From contig JOHN01000026.1 of assembly GCA_000719695.1 (NCBI GenBank), positions 36,751-100,750 of the forward strand: a stretch of 64,000 bases of DNA, in the 5' to 3' direction. The first letter of the stretch is position 1; each line of letters opens with the position of its first letter. This document shows, one piece after another, positions 59,130 through 64,000 of the stretch. Below the pieces are notes generated by a model. That model saw only the letters and a list, made by a program, of their open reading frames with translations, was not told the DNA's origin and made no database searches. The translations under genes were made by a program, and so were the position numbers. This DNA comes from Streptomyces sp. NRRL F-6131 (GTDB lineage: Bacteria; Actinomycetota; Actinomycetes; Streptomycetales; Streptomycetaceae).

Positions 59130-59351
59130 TCAGTCCTGCGGGACGTTCACCACCGGAGCGACCATCAGCCGCGTGCGGCGCGGGTTGGCGGTGGAGGTCG
59201 GCAGCTCGGTCGCGTAGGTCGCGACGTCCTCCGGCTTGCGGGCGCCGGGGATCGTGGCGAAGTCCTCGACCGAGGCCAGCGTCGTGCGGCGCGGGTTGGC
59301 CGTGGAGTGGCCGGCGGGCGTGGACTGGGTGGCCGAATTCGCCTGGGACAT
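59130..59351 (-). CDS. 73-residue protein with duplicated STANPRRT motif, unknown
   Basis: I do not recognise the family. The product starts MSQANSATQST and carries the exact octamer STANPRRT twice (about residues 16-23 and 53-60), each followed by TLA or RLM. Between them lies an acidic middle (SVEDFATIPGARKPEDVATYATE); the C-terminus is MVAPVVNVPQD. There is no signal peptide, membrane span or cysteine. It is an isolated transcription unit divergent from cvnA and with its own strong terminator. A RiPP-type precursor or a small signalling protein is possible, but no modification enzyme is in view. Confidence 0.6.
   Translation of the reverse strand: MSQANSATQSTPAGHSTANPRRTTLASVEDFATIPGARKPEDVATYATELPTSTANPRRTRLMVAPVVNVPQD
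59173..59306. repeat. 23-bp direct repeat within the small ORF
   Basis: Copies at 59173-59195 and 59284-59306 match at 22 of 23 positions (gtgcggcgcgggttgg core). They encode the two STANPRRT motifs in the same frame. Confidence 0.85.
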
Positions 59352-59920
59352 CTCGTCAGCACCTCGGGGTCGTGGCCGGGCGACCGACCGCGATCGGCCC
59401 CGGCCTGAGTGATTGGGGGAGATTCTGGGCAGGCTGATCGGGGCCGTGCTCCGGATACCGCAAAGGTTACGGATCTCTTTCCACAGTCACCGTGACCAAA
59501 GCTACACATTCATCTGTGATTTTCGTCACAAATCACGGAACATATCGCCGATATCCGACATGTCGCTGCATCAGTTTTTACCGGCATATCGGATATATCG
59601 GGCATACCCGAAGCGCCTCGCATCCTGTTGATCTCGGACCGGCTTGGCATGTATCTGACGAGTGTCCGAAAAAGGCGGTATTCCGGTCCGATTGCCGTAC
59701 AGACCGTGAGATTCCGCGCGCGGTGGGTAGTGCCGTCCGATGTGCCCCGGCCGCCCTTGTTGGGATTCCCCGGCTGTGCTGGAATGCCACGGACCGTGGG
59801 TAGGGAGCAGTCCACCCCGGTGACCCGCTCTCCCGGACCGGCCGGGGTGCGGATGGAAACTCGACACCGTCCGGGCCGCGGCGACGCGGCGGGACGCCCG
59901 GTCCAGAGGTTGCGACGCCA
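59352..59920. promoter_or_regulatory. AT-rich, dyad-rich region upstream of cvnA
   Basis: This 569-bp gap has no gene. From 59466 to 59660 it is strikingly AT-rich for this chromosome. Dyads are GTCAC-C-GTGAC (59486-59496), GTGATTT-N7-AAATCAC (59516-59536), ATATCG-C-CGATAT (59542-59554) and CGACATGTCG (59556-59565). The heptamer CCGATAT occurs at 59548-59554 and, inverted, at 59586-59592 and 59595-59601. It should contain divergent promoters for cvnA and for the 73-aa ORF. Confidence 0.6.
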
Positions 59921-62900
59921 GTGCAGGGACGTTTCAAAAGGGGTAGCGGCGCCGCGGGTGACCCGGAGTCGCGTGAGCCCGTGGCAGCCCCCCAGCCCGC
60001 GGCGGCCCCCGGCGGCCCGGCCGAACCGGCACCCGACGTGATCGGCCGGCCGGAGGAGGAGGGCGCGGACCGGAAGTCGGCGCGGGGCAAGCTCCGCTCC
60101 TCCCTGACCCGCCGCCGCGCCAAGGGCATGAGCCGGCTCGCCATGCGCAACTGGCGCATCCGCAGCAAGCTGATCGCCCTGCTCGCCCTGCCGGTCATGG
60201 TCGCGCTGGTCCTCGGTGGCCTGCGCATCCAGACCTCGCTGGAAACCTCGCAGCAGCTGGCCCAGATGGCCAACCTCTCCGACCTGGCCAAGAAGGCGAC
60301 CGACCTCGCCAACGCCCTGCAGAACGAGCGGGACGTCAGCGCCGGTCCGATGACCAACAAGCCCAACGCGCCGCTGGACGACGACATCGTCGCCGCCCGC
60401 AAGGTCACCGACGACCTCAGCCGCACCTTCACCGCGTCCGCGGACAAGTTCGAGAACCTCGAGCTCTCCGGCGGAAAGGCCCTGCTCTTCCAGATCCGCA
60501 AGGACCTGAACTCGGTCTCCGACGCGCGTGGCAACCCGTACCAGAACAACCAGAACATCCAGGCGACGATCACCGCCTACGACGTGATCATCCGCGACCT
60601 GCTGTCGATCACCCAGGACATCGCGCTCGCGTCCAACAACCGCGAGCTGGTCCGCGCGACCCGCGCCCTCCAGCAGTTCTCGCTCGCCAAGAACTCCACC
60701 TCGCAGCAGCGCGCGCTGATCAGCGCCGCGCTCGCCAACCCGGGCGGCCCGGACCTCAGCCTCAGCGACGAGTCCTTCGGCATCCGGCTGAAGTCGTCCT
60801 ACGACAACGCGCTGACCGGCTTCAACAACATCTACACCTCGCACGACCTGGACAACCTGCGCGGCCAGCTGAGCTACAACTCGGTCGTCGCCGCGGCCGA
60901 CCGCTACGCGCGCTCGATCCTCCAGCAGAGCGGTATCCACCAGAGCGAGGTCGTCAGCTACAAGGACTGGTACGAGCAGTCCACCGCCAAGATCGCCGCC
61001 GAGCGCCGGATCGAGTCCAAGCTCATCGAGGACCTCGACGGAAAGGCCCAGGAACTCCAGTCCCAGGCCGACACCGAGGCCCTGATCATCGGTGCCGCCG
61101 TCGCCCTCGTGCTGCTCGTCGCCCTCGGTGGCGCCGGTCTGATCGCCCGCTCGATGGTGCGCTCGCTGACCCGTCTGCAGGCCGCGGCCGAGGACGTCGC
61201 CGAGCGGCGACTGCCCGAGCTGGTCAAGACGCTCTCCGAGACCGACCCGCACGACGTGGACGTCGCCGTCGAGCCGGTCGGCGTCGACTCCGCGGACGAG
61301 ATCGGCCACGTGGCCCACGCCTTCGACATGGTGCACAGCGAGGCCGTCCGCCTCGCCGCCGAGCAGGCCCTCCTCCGCGGCAACATCAACGCGATGTTCA
61401 CCAACCTCTCGCGCCGCAGCCAGGGCCTCATCCAGCGCCAGCTGTCGCTCATCTCCGAGCTGGAGAGCCGCGAGGCGGACCCGGACCAGCTGGCCAACCT
61501 CTTCAAGCTGGACCACCTCGCGACCCGTATGCGCCGCAACGGCGAAAACCTCCTCGTCCTCGCCGGTGAGGACCCGGGCCGCCGCTGGACCCGCCCCGTC
61601 CCGCTGGTCGACGTGCTCCGCGCCGCCGCCTCCGAGGTGGAGCAGTACGAGCGCATCGAACTCGCCGCCGTGCCGTCGGCCGAGGTCGCCGGCCGCGTCG
61701 TCAACGACCTCGTCCACCTGCTCGCCGAGCTGCTGGAGAACGCCACCTCGTTCTCCAGCCCGCAGACCCGCGTCCGGGTCACCGGCCACGCGCTGCCGGA
61801 CGGCCGGGTGCTCGTCGAGATCCACGACACCGGCATCGGTCTGAGCCCCGACGACCTCGCCGAGATCAACGAGCGGCTCGCCAACCCGCCGACGGTGGAC
61901 GTCTCCGTCTCCCGCCGCATGGGCCTCTTCGTGGTCGGTCGCCTGTCCCTGCGTCACGGCATCCGCATCCAGCTGCGTCCCAGCGACTCCGGTGGCACCA
62001 CCGCGCTGGTCATGCTCCCGGTGGACGTCACCAACACCGCCGACCGCCGTGGCGCCGGTCGCGCCGGCGGCGGCCAGCCGCCCAAGCAGCAGCGCGGGGT
62101 CGCCCCGACGCCGCGCCAGCAGCGCCAGATGCCGGCCGGTCCGGGCGGCCGCGCCGGTGGTCCGGCCGCGCTCGGCCAGGCCGCGGGCGGTGCCCCGCAG
62201 GGCCGGCCGCAGCTCGGCCAGGGCGGCCCCGGCCCGTCCGGTGGCCAGGGCGCCCCGAACGGCCCCGGCGGCCAGGGCGGTCCGGGCGCTCCCGGCGGCG
62301 GTCTGCCGACCCGCCAGGTCGGCCAGTCGCTGCGCGAGAACGCGCCGCAGGCGGGTCGCCCCGGCGCCCAGAACCCGCAGCCCCAGAACCCGCAGGCCCC
62401 GGCCCAGCAGGGCGGTCTGCCCCAGCGGAACCCGGGCCAGCAGGGCCCGAACCCGCAGGCTCCGAACCAGCAGGGCGCCCCGAAGCAGCAGGGCGGCCTT
62501 CCGCAGCGCACGCCGGGCCGCCAGGGCCCGAACCAGCAGGGCCCGAACCCGCAGGGCCCGAGCCAGCAGGCGCCGGCCCAGCAGGGCGGTCTGCCCCAGC
62601 GCGGCCCGGGCCGGCAGGGCCCGCCGCAGGGCGGCCCCGGCGGTCTGCCCCGGCGCGGCCAGCAGGGCGGCGCGCCCCAGCAGGGCCAGCAGCAGGGTGG
62701 CCAGCAGCCGGGCGGTCCGCAGGGCGGTCCCGGCGGGCGGCGCCCCGGCCAGGAGCGTCCGCAGGGCAACGGCGTCCCCGCCGCCCGCGGCGGCGAGCAG
62801 CCGCAGCACGGCTGGGCCGACCAGGCGGGCCGCCCCGGCGGACCGCAGGGTGCCCGCCCGGGCGAGCGTCCGCAGGACGGGCTGCCGCAGCGCCAGCGGC

Positions 62901-63895
62901 CCGGCCAGGGCCGTCCCGGCCCGCAGGGTCCGCAGGGTCCCCAGGGCCCGCAGCAGGGCCCGGGCAACCGCCGGCCGCAGCAGGGCCAGCCGCCCCAGCC
63001 GCTGCCGCAGGCCCAGCAGCCCCAGCCGCTGCCGGCCGCCGAGCCCTCCTCGATGGAGAGCACCCAGCAGCTCGCCCGCCCGCGCTTCGAGGCCAGTGAC
63101 ATCGACCCGCGCGACCCGTTGGGTCTCGGCCTGGTCGAGCCGGTGCTGCCGAACGTGCCGAACCCGGTCCGTCCGGAGCAGGCCGTCCAGCCGCAGCAGC
63201 CGCAGGCCCCGCAGCAGGTCCAGCAGCCGCCCGTGCGGCAGGAGCCGATGGCGCTGCCCACCGGGCCGTCCGACGGCGGGGTGCCGGCCGAGCAGGGCTG
63301 GTACCGCGAGGACGGTCACCCGGGCGGGCAGGACGCGCGGCCGCGGCCGTACCAGCCGCGCCGTCCCGGCACCACGGCCCCGGGCTTCCCCCAGGACGAG
63401 GCCCGTCCGCAGGGCGCCCAGGCGCGTCCGCAGCGGCAGCCGCAGCAGGCCCCCGGGCAGCCCCAGGGGCAGCAGCCGGGTCAGCCGCCGCAGGGCCAGC
63501 AGCAGGGTCAGCAGCCGCAGCCCGGCGAGGCCCCGTGGCGCCCGTCCGCCAACGACGAGCGCTGGCGCCGGGCCGAACAGGTCCGCGAGCCCTCGACCAG
63601 CGGCGTCACCATGTCGGGTCTCCCCCGGCGCACCCCGCAGGCCAACCTGGTCTCCGGGACGGCCGAGTCGTCCCCGCTGACCGGTCCGCAGGTGTCCCGC
63701 GCGCCCGAGGAGGTCCGCGGCCGCCTCACCAACCTGCGCCGCGGCATCCAGCAGGGCCGCCGGGCCGGGGCCGAGCAGGCCTCCGGCCAGACGCCGGGCA
63801 ACCAGGCCGGTTTCCACCATGGTGCCCAGCAGCCCGGGTTCGATAGTTTCGGGGGCCGGACCGACGGCAACGCCGCAGATCATCAGGAGCGTTGA
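59921..63895 (+). CDS. cvnA: conservon sensor-kinase-like protein CvnA
   Basis: This is the histidine-kinase-like component of a conservon (CvnA family), 1324 residues. A membrane span at about 84-103 and another at about 387-410 enclose an extracytoplasmic nitrate/nitrite-sensing-type helical domain. A HAMP-like linker and an HATPase domain follow: N box ELLENATSFSSP (about 603), HDTGIGLSPDDL (about 634), VVGRLSLRHG (about 667). A 600-residue tail is rich in Gln, Gly and Pro. No canonical phospho-acceptor HisKA box was found. The next gene is the roadblock protein CvnB. The GTG start at 59921 has AGAGG about 12 bases before it. Confidence 0.9.
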   Translation: MQGRFKRGSGAAGDPESREPVAAPQPAAAPGGPAEPAPDVIGRPEEEGADRKSARGKLRSSLTRRRAKGMSRLAMRNWRIRSKLIALLALPVMVALVLGGLRIQTSLETSQQLAQMANLSDLAKKATDLANALQNERDVSAGPMTNKPNAPLDDDIVAARKVTDDLSRTFTASADKFENLELSGGKALLFQIRKDLNSVSDARGNPYQNNQNIQATITAYDVIIRDLLSITQDIALASNNRELVRATRALQQFSLAKNSTSQQRALISAALANPGGPDLSLSDESFGIRLKSSYDNALTGFNNIYTSHDLDNLRGQLSYNSVVAAADRYARSILQQSGIHQSEVVSYKDWYEQSTAKIAAERRIESKLIEDLDGKAQELQSQADTEALIIGAAVALVLLVALGGAGLIARSMVRSLTRLQAAAEDVAERRLPELVKTLSETDPHDVDVAVEPVGVDSADEIGHVAHAFDMVHSEAVRLAAEQALLRGNINAMFTNLSRRSQGLIQRQLSLISELESREADPDQLANLFKLDHLATRMRRNGENLLVLAGEDPGRRWTRPVPLVDVLRAAASEVEQYERIELAAVPSAEVAGRVVNDLVHLLAELLENATSFSSPQTRVRVTGHALPDGRVLVEIHDTGIGLSPDDLAEINERLANPPTVDVSVSRRMGLFVVGRLSLRHGIRIQLRPSDSGGTTALVMLPVDVTNTADRRGAGRAGGGQPPKQQRGVAPTPRQQRQMPAGPGGRAGGPAALGQAAGGAPQGRPQLGQGGPGPSGGQGAPNGPGGQGGPGAPGGGLPTRQVGQSLRENAPQAGRPGAQNPQPQNPQAPAQQGGLPQRNPGQQGPNPQAPNQQGAPKQQGGLPQRTPGRQGPNQQGPNPQGPSQQAPAQQGGLPQRGPGRQGPPQGGPGGLPRRGQQGGAPQQGQQQGGQQPGGPQGGPGGRRPGQERPQGNGVPAARGGEQPQHGWADQAGRPGGPQGARPGERPQDGLPQRQRPGQGRPGPQGPQGPQGPQQGPGNRRPQQGQPPQPLPQAQQPQPLPAAEPSSMESTQQLARPRFEASDIDPRDPLGLGLVEPVLPNVPNPVRPEQAVQPQQPQAPQQVQQPPVRQEPMALPTGPSDGGVPAEQGWYREDGHPGGQDARPRPYQPRRPGTTAPGFPQDEARPQGAQARPQRQPQQAPGQPQGQQPGQPPQGQQQGQQPQPGEAPWRPSANDERWRRAEQVREPSTSGVTMSGLPRRTPQANLVSGTAESSPLTGPQVSRAPEEVRGRLTNLRRGIQQGRRAGAEQASGQTPGNQAGFHHGAQQPGFDSFGGRTDGNAADHQER

Positions 63896-63896
63896 G

Positions 63897-64000
63897 TTGA
63901 ATCAGATGAGCCAGGCCGCACAGAACCTGAACTGGCTGATCACCAATTTCGTGGACAACACCCCCGGGGTGTCGCACACGGTGGTGGTCTCCGCGGACGG
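63897..64000 (+). CDS. cvnB: conservon roadblock/LC7 protein CvnB, 5' part
   Basis: This is the amino-terminal 34 residues of a roadblock/LC7-domain protein (NWLITNFVDNTPGVSHTVVVSADG), the second gene of a conservon. The gene runs off the right edge. A TTG at 63897 has AGGAG 7 bases upstream; the in-frame ATG at 63906 is the alternative. It starts one base past the cvnA stop, so the genes are coupled. cvnC (DUF742) and cvnD (GTPase) are expected next. Confidence 0.88.
   Translation, partial: MNQMSQAAQNLNWLITNFVDNTPGVSHTVVVSAD

Noticed and set aside
59486..59496. GTCACCGTGAC as a GlnR or nitrogen site upstream of cvnA
   Set aside because: It is a small palindrome without the GaAAc half, so it does not fit the GlnR box.

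Overview
The window is a very GC-rich, gene-dense stretch of an actinobacterial core chromosome. Gene content and order point to Streptomycetaceae (Streptomyces or a close relative such as Kitasatospora): a tandem cluster of type I signal peptidases beside rplS, amtB-glnK-glnD, nsdA, smc/ftsY, hupS with a lysine/alanine tail, ndgR-leuCD, and a conservon (cvn) at the right edge. The order largely follows the S. coelicolor region around SCO5541-SCO5600 as I remember it. That comparison is from memory and was not computed.

Left part (1-6.6 kb), minus strand: four signal peptidase I genes (the last cut by the window edge), then rplS, trmD, rimM, khpA and rpsP. Next comes a spot that looks accessory (6.6-9.5 kb), with a SprT-like zinc protein, a GC-poorer gap with inverted repeats, and an archaeal/eukaryotic-type prolyl-tRNA synthetase. 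Then follow a plus-strand methyltransferase, a second-type ftsH, a GNAT acetyltransferase and ffh. The nitrogen module amtB-glnK-glnD (15-19.4 kb) has a GlnR-like box upstream. nsdA, a primase/polymerase-like gene, ftsY, smc and a small coiled-coil gene complete this half.

Middle (28-46 kb): acylphosphatase, an HxlR regulator, a TPM-domain membrane protein and an EamA-like permease. A housekeeping run in minus-strand order follows: recG, a small HTH-like gene, rsmD, coaD, a DivIVA-like coiled-coil gene, a DUF177 gene, rpmF, rnc, mutM. A FakA-like DAK2 gene faces rpmB, then thiD, pfkA and thiL. pfkA sits between the two thiamine genes and has two tandem 16-bp palindromes matching the DasR-responsive element just upstream.

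Right part (46-64 kb): a stand-alone Lrp/RAM domain, a DUF3515 protein, ddl, gpsA, plsC, cofC, a small OB-like gene, hupS, leuCD divergent from the IclR regulator ndgR, and a minus-strand tRNA cluster (Gln-Glu-Glu-Glu-Gln) just downstream of gltX. That one cluster therefore holds the tRNA substrates of a presumably non-discriminating GluRS together with the enzyme. A FAH-family gene, an unrecognised 73-residue ORF with a duplicated STANPRRT motif, an AT-rich dyad-filled gap, cvnA, and the start of cvnB close the window.

The most interesting non-routine signals are the tandem dre-like operators on pfkA, the insulated 73-aa ORF with its internal duplication next to the conservon, and the dyad-rich region upstream of cvnA. 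I saw no CRISPR array, insertion sequence, prophage or replication origin. No searches were run; all assignments come from reading motifs and context.
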